Part shown: positions 48,801 to 59,346 of the stretch, one piece after another
Layout: the number at the start of each line of letters is the position of its first letter
How positions within the stretch are numbered: position 1 is the first letter of the stretch
Source of the DNA: Pterobdella sp. o SKG-2022
Lineage: Eukaryota; Annelida; Clitellata; Hirudinida; Piscicolidae
Length of the DNA: 64,000 nucleotides
Direction of reading: 5' to 3'
NCBI GenBank assembly: GCA_964035795.1
Contig: OZ038326.1
Coordinates: forward strand, 6,933,759-6,997,758
Notes under the pieces: generated by a model
Told to the model about the DNA's origin: nothing
Databases searched by the model: none
The model's input: the letters and a program-made list of their open reading frames with translations, nothing else
Program-made: the position numbers and the translations under genes

Positions 48801-50697
48801 TTCATTATTCTTGTTCCTCTCTCTGTTCCTTTTGGTGTTTTTCAGGGATCTGTTCTCGGACCTCTTCTCTTTATTCATTATACCTCTCATTTCCCTTGTC
48901 TCATTGAATCTTTCTTTTTTCAAAGTCAGCTTTTTGCTGATGACACCTATATCTTCTTTTCTTTTCCACTCTCTTTCTTTTTTTCTACTCTTAGGCTTAG
49001 TCTCTGTTTCTCTTCTATTTTTTCATGGAGTGACTCCATGCATCTAAAACTTAATCCCTCTAAATTTAACTTTATCTATTTTTCTAAATCCACATCTCTT
49101 CCTTCCTTTCTCCCCCCCCATCATGATCTCTGACCTAACTATCTATCCCTCCTCCACTATTAGCTTTGACTTTCTCTTTGATTCTTCCCTTTTTTTTATT
49201 CCTCAAATCCTCTCTGTTGTTTTTTCTTGTTTTTTTCACTAGCGTCGTATCAGACAAATTTCTTCTTATCTCGATGATGCCTCTCTTAAAATTCTTGTCT
49301 GCTTTCTTGTTTTCCATCCACTTGATTACTGCAACTCTGTACTTTAATTTTCCTAAAGCTACTGTCTATCCTCTTACTAAAACTTTCAACTTTGCTGCAC
49401 GCCTGGTCTCTCATACTCCTAAATTCTCCCATATCCCTCCATCCCTTGTCAATCTTTACTGGCTACCTCCTCACTTTTGCTTTTGCTTCAAAATATTTTC
49501 TTTCATGTACTAAATTTCTCATTCTACTTTGCCTTCCTATCTTTCTAACCTCTTACTACCTCCTAAACGTGCCGGCCTACGATTCTCTACTTGTTCTCAA
49601 CTCTTCATTATCTCTTTCTCACTCCTATGCTAAACCTGCTTTTTCTTTTTCTGGTCCATTTTTTGGAACTCTCTTCCTCCAAATCTTAAATCTTCTTCCT
49701 ATCTTACTTTCCTCAAAAACCTAAAAACTTTCTTCTTCAAGCAGTTCATAGCAGAGCGCCTTTGAACGATGTGCAGAGGCGCTATACAAATGATTCATTA
49801 TTATTATTATTAAGCGTTATAGAATTAATATTAAATGATGTTACCATGGCAGTTAACAACGTCTAAGTTTGTAAACTTGATAATGTAAGTTCATCTTATT
49901 CAGTTGATAAAAGTGCTTGATTCAAATCGTTTTTTTAATATTTTGATCTTTTCATTAAACTTTGCAAGTTTTGAGAAAACTGACTTAATGTCTTCAAAAC
50001 TCATGCCTTCCAAAAATCAAAAAATTGAGAAATCAAATAGAAATTGTAGTTTATCTATGGATCAAAATTTTTGAAAATTGAAGATTTTTATCAGGAAAAA
50101 AGATATTCAGAAATTGTCTTGCTTTGAAACTAGGAGAAATATTCAATAATGTGAACACCTTAGACAAGTTTCAGACTAAGTAAATTTATTGTACTCTGAT
50201 AATAAATAATATTGAATCAAAACTATGATTGAGAAGGAATCTAAACCAAAAAAAAATGAATAAAACATAAAATAGTAATGATACATTCATGATAAGTTTG
50301 AACTTAAGAAAAAATTGTTTTTAAAATAGAATAATGACAATTGTATAAAAAACAAAAGCAAAATATTATTAAACAATATTTCACGAAGCTTTTCGTAAGA
50401 TGAACTTGCATTCTCAAGCTAACACTGTGTTTATTTTCGATATATAAAATTAATGTATCAAAATTCTGCTTATTGTAAAATTCACAAAGCAAAAACACGA
50501 GACAATAAATACAAAAACAACAAAACACACAGCTAAAACGTTGAACAAACATACAATATACCAACATCCACAGTGAACTCTGCTTCCGTCCCATCCAGCA
50601 TCAGAACCTTGCATGATACAGCTTTCTTTATCTCATCTCCATTCACCACATATTTTTTGCTTTCAACATCATCTTTCAACTCCATTTCAACCGCCAT
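42817..50697 (-). CDS. EPB41: Protein 4.1 / coracle-like FERM protein
   Basis: Membrane-cytoskeleton linker. Minus-strand exons in reading order: 50697-50566, 48620-48519, 47883-47802, 47601-47475, 47117-46968, 46729-46642, 46537-46373, 46092-46010, 45519-45332, 45146-45025, 44920-44849, 43691-43578, 43359-43286, 43011-42970, 42900-42817. The ATG gives [10 protein letters not shown], then [17 protein letters not shown] motifs follow: [85 protein letters not shown] and [20 protein letters not shown]-adjacent-like segment includes [16 protein letters not shown]. The C-terminal domain ends SDEIDHDK, then MLAEAI and [14 protein letters not shown]. Phases agree except between exons 12 and 13 (one base), so one exon there is wrong or missing. 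Total is about 541 residues. Confidence 0.9.
43458..43500 (+). repeat. Mollusc-like retroelement tail, second copy
   Basis: The sequence gcaacccatgctagcgtag is followed by 'ttttaaacgatggtgat', a variant of the tail at 40286. It lies in a protein 4.1 intron. Confidence 0.55.
43985..44130. repeat. Hammerhead-like family member, longer form
   Basis: On the minus strand the left end reads ACTTGATAATG, GTGAGT-TCA-ACTTAC (stem II with a G-T pair), AAA, AAGCTTC, GTGTT. Here G12 of the core is A. An internal unit follows with 'gttaactgccatggtaac' and 'tttaatattaattctataac'. The right end carries another half core, 'acgaaaagcttcgtatta', on the plus strand. The same internal unit occurs inverted at 49805 and in the same orientation at 56575. 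Confidence 0.65.
45831..45982. repeat. 152-bp near-perfect palindrome with two opposed hammerhead-like cores
   Basis: The left arm runs from gaggtaaacaaacacaaagt and the right arm ends in its near complement at 45982. The arms also share 'tttattaatctaaatcacga' and the hammerhead-like core, one on each strand. The arms differ at only a few bases (AAGCTT on the left, AAGCAT on the right). The element lies in a protein 4.1 intron. A DNA foldback element or an inverted dimer of a short retroposon would both look like this. Confidence 0.85.
45864..45908 (-). ncRNA. Best hammerhead ribozyme-like fold (U3-A8 variant)
   Basis: Minus-strand reading 45908 to 45864. Stem I is AATCAC (45908-45903) with GTGATT (45869-45864), six perfect pairs. 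The core is TTGATAA (45902-45896), then one unpaired T. Stem II is GTAAGT / ACTTAC (45894-45889, 45885-45880), six perfect pairs with a TAG loop. G12-A14 is GAA (45879-45877). Stem III is self-complementary AAGCTT (45876-45871), and C17 is 45870. The layout is exactly that of a type I hammerhead with dimeric stem III. Against it, core bases C3 and G8 are U and A. This is a paired change that keeps the tertiary C3-G8 type contact but removes the usual G8. Confidence 0.5.
47147..47260 (+). repeat. T/G-rich simple sequence
   Basis: Poly-T mixed with GTTTGTTT units in a protein 4.1 intron. The apparent hydrophobic reading frame there is a composition artefact. Confidence 0.85.
48789..49805 (+). 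mobile_element. L2/CR1-like LINE, 3' part, with (ATT)n tail
   Basis: Plus strand, antisense within a protein 4.1 intron. It shows [31 protein letters not shown] and [15 protein letters not shown]. In other frames it continues with [49 protein letters not shown] text and a final [11 protein letters not shown]. The element then ends 'gaggcgctatacaaatgatt' followed by ATT repeats at about 49790-49812, a typical L2-type 3' end. Several frameshifts are present, and the coding strand is C/T-rich and G-poor. Confidence 0.8.
49805..49935 (-). repeat. Hammerhead-like family member, inverted
   Basis: The complement of the 43985 unit: 'tagaattaatattaaatgat', 'gttaccatggcagttaac', then 'aaacttgataatgtaagttc'. 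On the plus strand a TTGATAAT core and the 5' half of stem II are intact, but the GAAA half is diverged ('atcttattcag'). It abuts the LINE tail directly. Confidence 0.6.
50383..50425 (-). repeat. Hammerhead-like core, isolated
   Basis: On the minus strand: AGCTTGAGAATG, a hairpin closing with TCTTAC, GAA, AAGCTT, C, GTGAAA. G12-A14 and stem III are intact. Stem II is partly mismatched and the core reads TTGAGAA, again with A at position 8. Confidence 0.55.
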
Positions 50698-50960
50698 TAA
50701 TAAGTTATAAGATGGGGTGTTTTTGGTAGACGGATGTTAAATATGAGATGCATGAGAGCAGGATATAAGTTATAATTGCTATGAGTATTTCTATAATGAA
50801 TGCTTTGAATATTTTCATATTGAGAAGTTTTAAATTTTTGTTTAAAATGCCATTTTTTAAATTTTCAATAATCGAGAAGATTTTTGTTTCTATTGTATGA
50901 GAAAAGGATAAATAAGTTGAATACATTTACAAATGCTATGAGGTTTCGTCATAAGAATAT

Positions 50961-51592
50961 TTATTTAAGAATAAGCATTTTAACTGTAAGAAAATTGATG
51001 AGACGAAACTTTAAATCAAAAATTGAAACGTAGCAAAACAATAAATAAATGATTTCTTCTAATTTTCTTGGACTAGTGAGTGTACCTAAAACACTACAAG
51101 CATTTCGTCTCTGAATGGCCATAATTATTGGTTGTAACAAAAATGAAGTTGACCATGATTCTCTTGTTTCTTGGACTAATATTTTTCTCAATTTCTTCAA
51201 TCAAGTTTAACCCATTTGAACCTTAAGAGCCAAGAGTTTTAATCACTATTAGTACAATCTCATAATCCGCTGATGGGTTTATTTATTTTGTCAGCTATTT
51301 TTCCGGGGCAGACTGAAGATATTGGAACATGTCTAAAAACGATAGTGTCAGTGCAGTTAAAATTCCAAACCATCCATCCACCATTTTTTCAGAGGTATAC
51401 GGTATTTGGACGGTTTCCATCAGTGCAAAATACACTATTCAGTGGTATATGATTTGATGGCAGACCAATTTTTATAAAATCATTTACCCATGCAGAAAGT
51501 GAAAATTTTTTAGAAATCTTTTCACCACTGAGAGTATGCATTCCCATTCGATCCCCTCTAGTGCCGCAAACGCAAGTATGAGGAATGCACAA
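50961..51592 (-). mobile_element. Retroelement C-terminal domain relic, copy A
   Basis: On the minus strand 51592-51389 reads HTCVCGTRGDRMGMHTLSG, then DGNRPNTVY. 51200-50961 reads FLLQPIIMAIQRRNACSVLG. In intact relatives this domain has 'C.CG..vd..GlHgLsC', 'dgkRPDG', then 'sIAvQRGNAaSilGt', following an RT. The 'RPDG...WD' part looks like a PD-(D/E)XK nuclease signature; that is inference. The copy is broken into several frames. Confidence 0.55.
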
Positions 51593-51831
51593 GGGTTAGT
51601 CTAATTGCTAAACGTAGTTAATTCTTGAGATCTGTTCGTCTTCAATTCTAAAGATACTATTTGAATTGAATTGAGTCTAGAAAAAGCTTTATTCTAAAAA
51701 AACAGCCAATAGTCTTACTTTTTTTAATTATGAAGTGGAAATTGTAAGCAGATTTTTCTAATATACTGTGAAAAATATAATAATGAAAAACTGAAATTTT
51801 TACAATATTATATATAAGAGTTCGGGTTCTA

Positions 51832-52095
51832 GTGCAAAATCTGCGGAAATTAAAAAGCCGCAAATATCAGGGCTTGGTGGGAGACTTCCATTTTCAAACC
51901 GTAGAATACGAGACAACTGACTGCTGCGGCCCCTCAACTGGCAGCTTTGTTGAGGAGTTAGGTGGAAAACTTTTCGAGATGACTAAGGATCTTTTGGACG
52001 CAGTCTGGTTGCGCCAGAAGGTCTCTCTGGCAATTGTCCACGGCAATGCTACCAGCATTCTTTCTTGCCTCCGCTCTCCTTCTTCTTTCTCTTTA
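51832..52095 (+). mobile_element. Retroelement C-terminal domain relic, copy B
   Basis: The plus strand reads FQTVEYETTDCCGPSTGSFV, ELGGKLFEMTKD and WLRQKVSLAIVHGNATSIL. This matches the last part of the same domain as copy A ('vvEtlGgwG', 'lG+ki', 'SiAvQRGNA'). It is open for over 80 codons but has no upstream RT here. It ends about 300 bases before the HTATSF1 start codon. Confidence 0.55.
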
Positions 52096-52390
52096 GTGTA
52101 TTTTTATTTTGACATTTATGTCGTTATTTTTTTTTGTTTAGGGTTATTGTGTGAATTCTTGTAACAAATAAATGACCAAAAAATCAAAAAAAGGGCTAAA
52201 TGAACTGAAAATTTTCGCCAAAGTTTTAATTATTCAAAATTTTTTTAATATATTGGAAATTTATTTTTGTAAAGATTTCTCAAATTTCTGTCAATTTTAT
52301 TTGTTGTTATATTATTAACTTTTAACTCAGTTCAAAAGTAGAGCTCTTAGAACATTTGTATATATAAGCTTTGAAATTCAAATAATTAAA

Positions 52391-55255
52391 ATGGCAGAGT
52401 ATGCTGATTTTGAAGAACAATTACGGATGGAAGAGAAAGAAAAATCTAAAGAAACTGCCAAGAAAACTAGGAAAGATGAAGATGGCACTGTTTATGAATT
52501 TGACGAAGAGAAAAAGGCATGGTTTCCTAAAATAGATGAATATTTTATTGCAAATTATCAAATTAATTATGGAGAAACTCCGGCGCAACTGACAAACACG
52601 ATTAACACATCTATCAATGAATTTCTGGCTAAAAAACCAGATGACATTCAAAGTGAAGAGTACAGACTCTGGTATGAAGAATATTGCCGCATGTATCAAA
52701 AACAACAAGCTGAACTTGCTTCTAATGAAGAGAAGGTAGCTGAAGAACTCAACAAGTTTTTAAAAAATAAGAATGAAGATGAAGAAGAAGAAAATGAAAA
52801 AGAAAAAAAAGTTGAAAAAACTGAAAAAGATGAAGAAAAAATAGCAAAAGCTAAAATACTTGCTAAGGAAAAGGCTAAAAGAAAAATAGTTGAACCCGGT
52901 AAGAAATAATTTTTCAAAGCAGTTTAATATTTTAATTTAATTTCAAACATTAAAACCACCAGCTTGGTGCCAAGTGGATGACTCAAAAAACACAAATGTG
53001 TATGTGTGTGGGTTGTCAGAGCTTACCACAGAAGAAGATTTTATTGAGTTCATGAGCAAGGTTGCATGCCAAATTACATGTGTTTTCATATTTTTTGAAT
53101 AATTATAATATAATAAGCATATTAGAATTTTAATCATCTAAAAATAAATGTACCAGATCACGATGGTTTATTGATCACTGATGCTTTTTTGTAAGTAGAA
53201 CACATTGGTGTTCATTGTTCATACATAGAACATACATTGTCAAGTTGACCCGATCAGTATCAACATTATTTCATTCAATATCCAATTTTGAAACAACACC
53301 CCAAAAAACTGTGTAGTAGTAGTAGTGCATTCAATCTTCAGTTCAGTGACATGATATGCTGTGTAAATAGATGCAAGCTAACAAGCATGGTGTTCCAAAA
53401 CAGGTTGGTCTGTTGGCAGTTGACCCGATAACCAAGGCTCATAAGGTGAAGTTGTACAAGGGGGCTGATGGGTTGAACAAGGGTGATGCTAGGTGCTGTT
53501 ATGTTAAGGTGATTCACATCTCTCCATTCATTAACAATATTTATTTGACCTTGTTATTATTATTATTATTTTCATTCAATTTTTTTATGCAAAAGATCAT
53601 TGTTTTTTAAGCACTTATTTATGATTTACATCAAAGCCTGAGTCAGTGCAGTTGGCCTTGAACATCCTGGATGGCTCAGAGTTCCAGGGAAGCAGAGTGA
53701 GTGTAGAAAGGGCTCACTTTGAGATGAAGGGCAGCTTCGACCCTGGCAAGAAGAGGAGGAAGTTGTCTAAGATGGAGAAGAAGAAATGGAAGGAGGATGA
53801 AGAAAAGTCTGTTTTATCGATATAACTTTGTATGTGATATTTTGATATGATTCTCACATCTGTTTTATCAGCTTGTATTTTTTTTCAAAATAACATTAAA
53901 TGAGAAGTTTCTAATACATTTTTTGAAAAAAAAATATATCTTTAAAATTGACAACTCAAATTGAACATACTCAATGAAAAGTTTCATCAACTTATATACC
54001 TACCCAATATGGAAATGATGATGATTCAAAGGTTGTTGAGTTGGACTCCAGAAGATGAACAACAGAGACCCTCCCATGAGAGGATTGTTGTCATCAAGAA
54101 TGTCTTCGATGCTCAGTCTCTGAAGGTGGTAGTCTTGCAAATTTTTATGCATATTAATTAAGAATAATGACAGTGTATATTAATTAGTATTAATGAGATT
54201 GGTTTTTAACCTTTACTTGTGAGGAAATTGAGAATCTATTTATAATCAAGACACTTCAAGCTATAAATATAATTGCAGATTAAATTATAAATAAGTGAAT
54301 ATGAGGGCTTTTTGAGAATTTTTTATAAGACATAAACTTTTTCGTGGCTAAACTGCCTGAAACAACGTGTTGACTAGGTGATAACTGCAATATATGAAGC
54401 CTGTGTTGAATAATGTGCTAAAATAATTCCCATGCAAACCTTAAAATGAGGATGCTTAGCCCAATTGGACATATATTTCTTTTTGCAGCTAATTAATATT
54501 CAAAAGATAATGTTCTTATTGTTTTCATTAATTTAGCTTTTCAAAGACATTGCATGTAGTTTTTACTCTTATTATTTTTCTGAACAGGAAGACCCCAGTC
54601 AAATAGGGGAAATAATGGTGGACATGCAGGAAGAGGCAAAGAAGTTTGGGAGAGTGAAAAAGGTTACAGTCTATGATGTGGGTGACTTTACTATCTTTTA
54701 ATTAATATCCTGAAAGTTTTGTGAATTGAAGTCATAGTGAATATAAGCGTCCATTCACCCTTCTGTTGGCCCCTATAGCTCAGTGGTTGAGCATTAGACT
54801 AATTATCTAGAGTGACCGGGTTCGATTCCGCGTGGGCCAACAATTACAATCTGTTCTACAGTGCGTTTTCGCTACATTAAATTTGTAGCAGTGTGCCTAA
54901 GTTGCTTGCCTTGGCGCTAGATTAATAAAATTATTTATTTATTTCAATAATCCATTGTAACAACCCACAGCGCAACGAGGAAGGAGTCGTCACTGTCACT
55001 TACAAGTCTCCTCCAGAGGCTGATGCCTGTGTGGCTGCTTTCAATGGAAGGTGGTTTGACAAACGACAGCTGAATGCCAGCAACTGGGATGGACACACGA
55101 AGTTTTTGGTGGAGGAGAGTGAAGAAGAAATGGCTGAGAGACTCAAAAAATGGCACACTTATCTTGAGAGTTGCGAAGACTCAACGAAAGACGATGCTGC
55201 TAAAGTTGAAAATGAAACTATTCTCTCACAAAACACAGACACTAGCAAAAAATAA
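52391..55255 (+). CDS. HTATSF1: HTATSF1 / Cus2-like U2 snRNP splicing factor
   Basis: RNA-binding factor of the U2 snRNP/SF3B branch-site step and of transcription elongation. Exons: 52391-52898, 52963-53060, 53371-53508, 53643-53806, 54032-54125, 54588-54677, 54971-55255. Phases agree, giving 458 codons plus stop. The acidic/basic N-terminus carries DGTVYEFDEEKKAWFPKIDE, the family hallmark, then a Glu/Lys-rich coiled segment. RRM1 has NVYVCGLSEL, VGLLAVDPITKAHKVKLYKG, DARCCYVK, LALNILDGSEFQGSRVSVER and AHFEMKG. A UHM-type RRM2 has WTPEDEQQRPSHERIVVIKN, KKFGRVKKVTVYD, VVTVTYKSPPEADACVAAFN and GRWFDKRQLNASNWDGHTKF. The GRWF/RWFD motif is the known signature loop. The vertebrate acidic C-terminal tail is missing, as in yeast and other short orthologues. 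Intron 54678-54970 contains a SINE. Confidence 0.95.
53160..53250 (-). repeat. Diverged hammerhead-like relic
   Basis: On the minus strand: AACTTGACAATG, an interrupted hairpin, then CTACTTACAAAAAAGCATCA. The order of parts matches the dispersed family, with a short insertion in the stem II loop. It lies in an HTATSF1 intron. Confidence 0.35.
54768..54930 (+). repeat. tRNA-Ile-like SINE, copy 3
   Basis: The plus strand reads ggcccctatagctcagtggt, 'attagactaattatctagag', then 'accgggttcgattccgcgtg'. This is the best preserved head. The tRNA-unrelated part has 'ctacagtgcgttttcgctac' and 'aaatttgtagca', but the usual end is replaced. Confidence 0.85.
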
Positions 55256-55784
55256 ATTTTAATATTTCATTGTTGAATTGTTTTTCGAAATTTCAACTTT
55301 AAACATCCTAAAAATTTCGACGATTCCGATACGGTTTTGAATACAAGAGCATGAAACGCAAAGTTCAAAGTCATTTTTAAAAACTGCATAAACAGACCTC
55401 TCAGTTTCGTTTCTTTTAGTATCGCAGTTTGACGGATACAACGCTTTGCGTTCTGCCGAACCCTCCGAAACCATGAGACTAAAATTGTTCTCAAAGTCAT
55501 TATTTTAGCCGGTCTCGTACTTGTCTTGATCCTCTGCACCTTTTTTATTGTCTGCATTCTTAAGCTTAATTCGCATGCTTATATTATTTTTTATCAGACA
55601 CATTCATCAATATTCTAGTTTTACATTTTATTCTTCAACTACCTCGTTCGATCTCATTAAACTTTTTTTTCCCATTAAGTCCCACGTGTGTGGAAGTTTT
55701 TTGACACATTTGTGTTCACAACTTGCTCAAACACTTACGCAAACTTCTAAAAATCTACTTGTGTCACGACCATCATCATTTATA

Positions 55785-55850
55785 ATGTGAGTTCAACTTA
55801 CAAAAAGCTTCGTATTATTATTCAGTTAATACAAGTGTTTGATTCGAATG
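55785..55850 (+). repeat. Hammerhead-like relic
   Basis: The plus strand reads TATAATG, GTGAGT-TCA-ACTTAC (same G-T variant of stem II as at 43985), AAA, AAGCTTC, GTATTATT, then the shared end 'aagtgtttgattcgaa'. The 5' core is damaged. Confidence 0.5.
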
Positions 55851-56519
55851 GACAAAAAAGTGGTTATCAAAAAGTGAAAAGATTGAAAACAATTGAATAA
55901 GTGAGAACGAGTTATTTTAAGGCCTGTTACGCCCACTGGTGCATATCACAGCAGAAAAAATCTCTACAAACTCCTGTTTTGAGCCAGCTTGGTGCCTCAA
56001 TAATATTTCATTTTTCAACGCAGTCTGGTTTTTTCCATTTCGGTGTTTGATGAAAAGCTGCTCTAGCTATAAAACGTTTTTTATTTTAAAAAAATGACCA
56101 ATTTATCTTCAGAGACATTCTATAAAAATGGTAGCTACGCCTTTTTGGTGACAGCGGGAAAGCAGATCATTATTTGAGATGGTATTAGACCAAAAGCTTT
56201 TTAGAATGCTTTGTAAACTTTGCATATGAAAGGCTGACTTGTTTACAGCTTTTATACTTGTGAAAGCGTTTGTTGCTTTGTTGAGTTTACTTTTTATATC
56301 CTATATAAAACGAGTGGTTTTGAGAAAATTGTATCCGTCCCATGCCTCAGTATTAATTGTGCTTGTTTGGTAAAAAAAAACAAAAATCTCTTTCTGTTTA
56401 TGAATTTTCATATGCATATTGAACTCTTTTAGGATAAATTCTGAAAAAAACTGATTTTTTAAGGTTTGTTTATGTTTAATTGAAGCTATTAATTATAATT
56501 AATTTAAACAATCTAAATC

Positions 56520-56650
56520 AAACACTTTTCTTAACTAAATAATATGAAACTCACTTTAAATTAGTTGAACTCAAATCAAGTATACAAACTTAAAGGTTGC
56601 TAGTTGCCATAGTAATACCCTTTAATATTAATTCTGTAATGCTCAACATC
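56520..56650 (+). repeat. Hammerhead-like family member, internal unit
   Basis: The plus strand contains 'gttgaactcaaatcaagtat', 'caaacttaaaggttgctagt', 'tgccatagtaataccct' and 'ttaatattaattctgtaat', parallel to the internal unit at 43985-44130. Confidence 0.5.
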
Positions 56651-57730
56651 AATTTATTTATTGAAAATATTTATTTAAATAAATAGAACTAAAATGAAAT
56701 AGAATTAATGTGTTCATTTTGTGTTTTTGGTTAACAAGTGATCACCCCAAAAAACACCATAATCGAATAACATGATAAAATGGCGGTCGAGTGGTCGGCT
56801 GCTTTGAATTAAAATTTAGTAATTTTGTTAGAAATGACAAATATTTTTATTGAAAAAAGTTTAAGTTATTTTGATATTTTTATTATTTTTCAATTTCAGT
56901 AGTTTAGGTTCGAAATAAAAATGTTCGTCAAATGGTGATACTGCTTCTCATGAAGATCTGTGAATGATTTCTTTCTTTTTGGAAATATAGGACATAAATC
57001 ATGAAAATAAAATCTAATACAATCAGACTCATAAAGGTATCCCATACAACAACAAACAGTGATAAAACATACACTTCTGATGAGGATACAAGATGATATA
57101 TCTTGAAGAAACTAGTCTTAAACATGAGAATTAAAAAATCAATATTCAAAAAGTTACTCTTTACAACAAAAAATAATAAAAAATACTTTTGATTATAATA
57201 ATGTTCTTTTGAGGATGTAAAAGATGATATGCTTCAAAAAAAAGCCATTAAAGATGAAGATGAAGACAATTTTTCATTTTTTTTATTTGCCCCAATTACT
57301 GAAACTTGTATTTGGCAGATTACTGAATTTTTCTTTGGCATTTCATGAATATATGCATTAATGTATATATTCTCATTATTCATGCTTTTATATCACATTA
57401 ATAAAAGTCATTTTTCAACTACTAAGTTTTTTAAAACTATCATTATGATTGTCATATGAAATCACAATTTATTTTATAAGCTTTCAGATTTTTGCTTGAC
57501 TTTTTTTTTTGACTTAGTGGCATAGTATTTGCTCAAATTGTCATGCTATAAAAATCATGTTTCACTAAACTGTATATGATTATAATTTGTTCACTATTAT
57601 TATCTTCAATCCATTAAGCCTCAAGCTAACTATTGATGTGGTTGGCTGCTCACAAATGAAGCATCTGTTATTAGATATTTTCTTTCAATTCTATAGTATA
57701 CTAGAATATCAAATGCTCACATTATCACTC

Positions 57731-57880
57731 ATGTAATGTAATGCGCTTTTCCTTATAGATCAAAGCGCTTGCTAAAAATTTAATGTAGCAAAAACACACT
57801 GTGAAACAGGTGGTAATTGTTGGTCCACGCGGGACCGAACCCGGTAACTTTAAACAATTAGTCTAAACATTGAGCTATAG
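57731..57880 (-). repeat. tRNA-Ile-like SINE, copy 4
   Basis: Minus-strand copy: head with 'agtttaaagttaccgggttc' and 'ggtcccgcgtggac', then 'acaattaccacctgtttcac', 'agcaagcgctttgatctata', 'aggaaaagcgcattac'. The D-arm is partly deleted. Confidence 0.8.
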
Positions 57881-58059
57881 TCTCTCGCACTTGTTTGTCA
57901 GTAGTTTGTTTTTACTCTTTCATAAAAATTTCATCAAATTCATTAGTTACCTGATGATAAAATAGAGCATATCAGAAAACATCGTCAAAATATAAAAAAA
58001 CTGTGGCTGTTATAAAATAATTAAAAATTCAAAAATTTTGGTGTTTTTATGATTCAAAT

Positions 58060-59180
58060 TTTTGAAGCTAGTTTTTCATTGTGACCCACCTGATCTCAAC
58101 TCCACAAAAAAGAAGCTGTGATAACTCATTGATTCCAAAAAGCATTTGACTCGGTAGATCGGTCTAAAACGCTTGAAATCTTTGCAGCTAAAATCGTTAA
58201 TGCAATACAAGTAATGTATGAAAACACTTCCGCACTAGTGATCACCTTTGAGAGCAATAATTGCATCTTTCAGATCGATACTACTGTTTTACAAGGAAAC
58301 TCACTGACCCCGTTTCTTTTCATCATTTGTTTGGATTATACATTCCGCATCTCTATTCTTTTTTCAGTTGGATTGACCTACAAGAAAAGAGGAAGTCGCA
58401 GAGTCCTTTCCGAAAAACTCTCCAAACTTGCATTTGCCATGATATGGCTTCGATGGAAGACACCATCAAGAAAGCTGAGTCTCATTTCCACATAATCAAG
58501 ACCGCAACTCAAAAAGTAGGTCTTTTCCTTAATATCAGCAAAACCAAAACAATGCACCCTCATCCTTCTGTAAAGAGTAATATTCATGTTATGAGTGGTG
58601 ACCAAATTGGAAAGGTTGATAATTTTCTTTATTTAGAATGCTACACTAACTTCTCACAAAGTATTGACACTAAATCGGCAAATCATTGGGTGCTCTCAAC
58701 CCCTTAGAAAAAGTCTGGAACTCTCACATTACCACAGAAACGAAAGTTAGGGTTTCAAATCCAATGTAAAGTTCATAATGCTATAGAAGTACATATTCTG
58801 GGTGATGACCAATTCTGTAGTGAAAAAAGTGGACGGAATCTACACTCGCATGCTCTGAAGAGTCTAAAATGTTTCATAAAGGGGCTGCTTAAAAATACCC
58901 AGTAATACAGTCAATTACTGAAACTTTCCACCATTATCAAGAAAAGAGCTTAGCGCTCACTGGACATACAATTCGACACGACGAGCCTGCAAACATTTTT
59001 TTGTTTGGGACGCCGGATGAGGCTCGTAAAATAGACGCCTAACTATAACACTGAAAGACGTTCTTCAAAAAGACACGCAATTAACTTCTAACGAATTACG
59101 CACAGGCATGGCTTGTAGAGAAATATATAAAAAAATTACATCAACTCACCAAACTGAAGATCGGATGCATTACTACTATA
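58060..59180 (+). mobile_element. RTE-like LINE relic, RT palm to C-terminus
   Basis: The plus strand reads FQKAFDSVDRSKTLEIFAAK, AIQVMYENTSALV, TTVLQGNSLTPFLFIICLDY, then the YADD region decayed (LAFAMIWLR), KVGLFLNISKTKTMH and IGKVDNFLYLE. Later come RSLALTGHTIRHDEPAN and a 'DVLKKDT'-like end. The motif order matches the RTE-like family of the 27950 relic. The catalytic Asp pair is lost, and frameshifts and stops occur throughout. Confidence 0.8.
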
Positions 59181-59346
59181 TTACCGCAAGCATATCACTC
59201 ATAGAAGCACCATTTGTTTTTCTATATGCCCAAATTTCTTCACAAAAATTCTCAAAATTTTAAAATAACTCTGAAAAGTTTCAACTATTCTGAATTTATA
59301 AAAAAAAAGTTACAAACAAGAAAAATTAAAATAAAGAAGAATGCAT

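Larger units (their letters stand above)
50698..52390. other. Head-to-head intergenic region of protein 4.1 and HTATSF1
   Basis: About 1.7 kb separating two divergent start codons. It should hold both promoters, yet it contains two oppositely oriented retroelement fragments (50961-51592 minus, 51832-52095 plus). No CpG-rich or TATA-type promoter could be singled out. Confidence 0.5.
55256..57730. other. Intergenic region after HTATSF1
   Basis: No gene recognised. It contains two members of the hammerhead-like family (55785-55850 and 56520-56650) and otherwise AT-rich sequence. Confidence 0.4.

Noticed and set aside
54768..54840. Functional tRNA-Ile gene
   Set aside because: The head continues into the same non-tRNA tail as four other copies and has mismatched acceptor and T stems, so it is a SINE.
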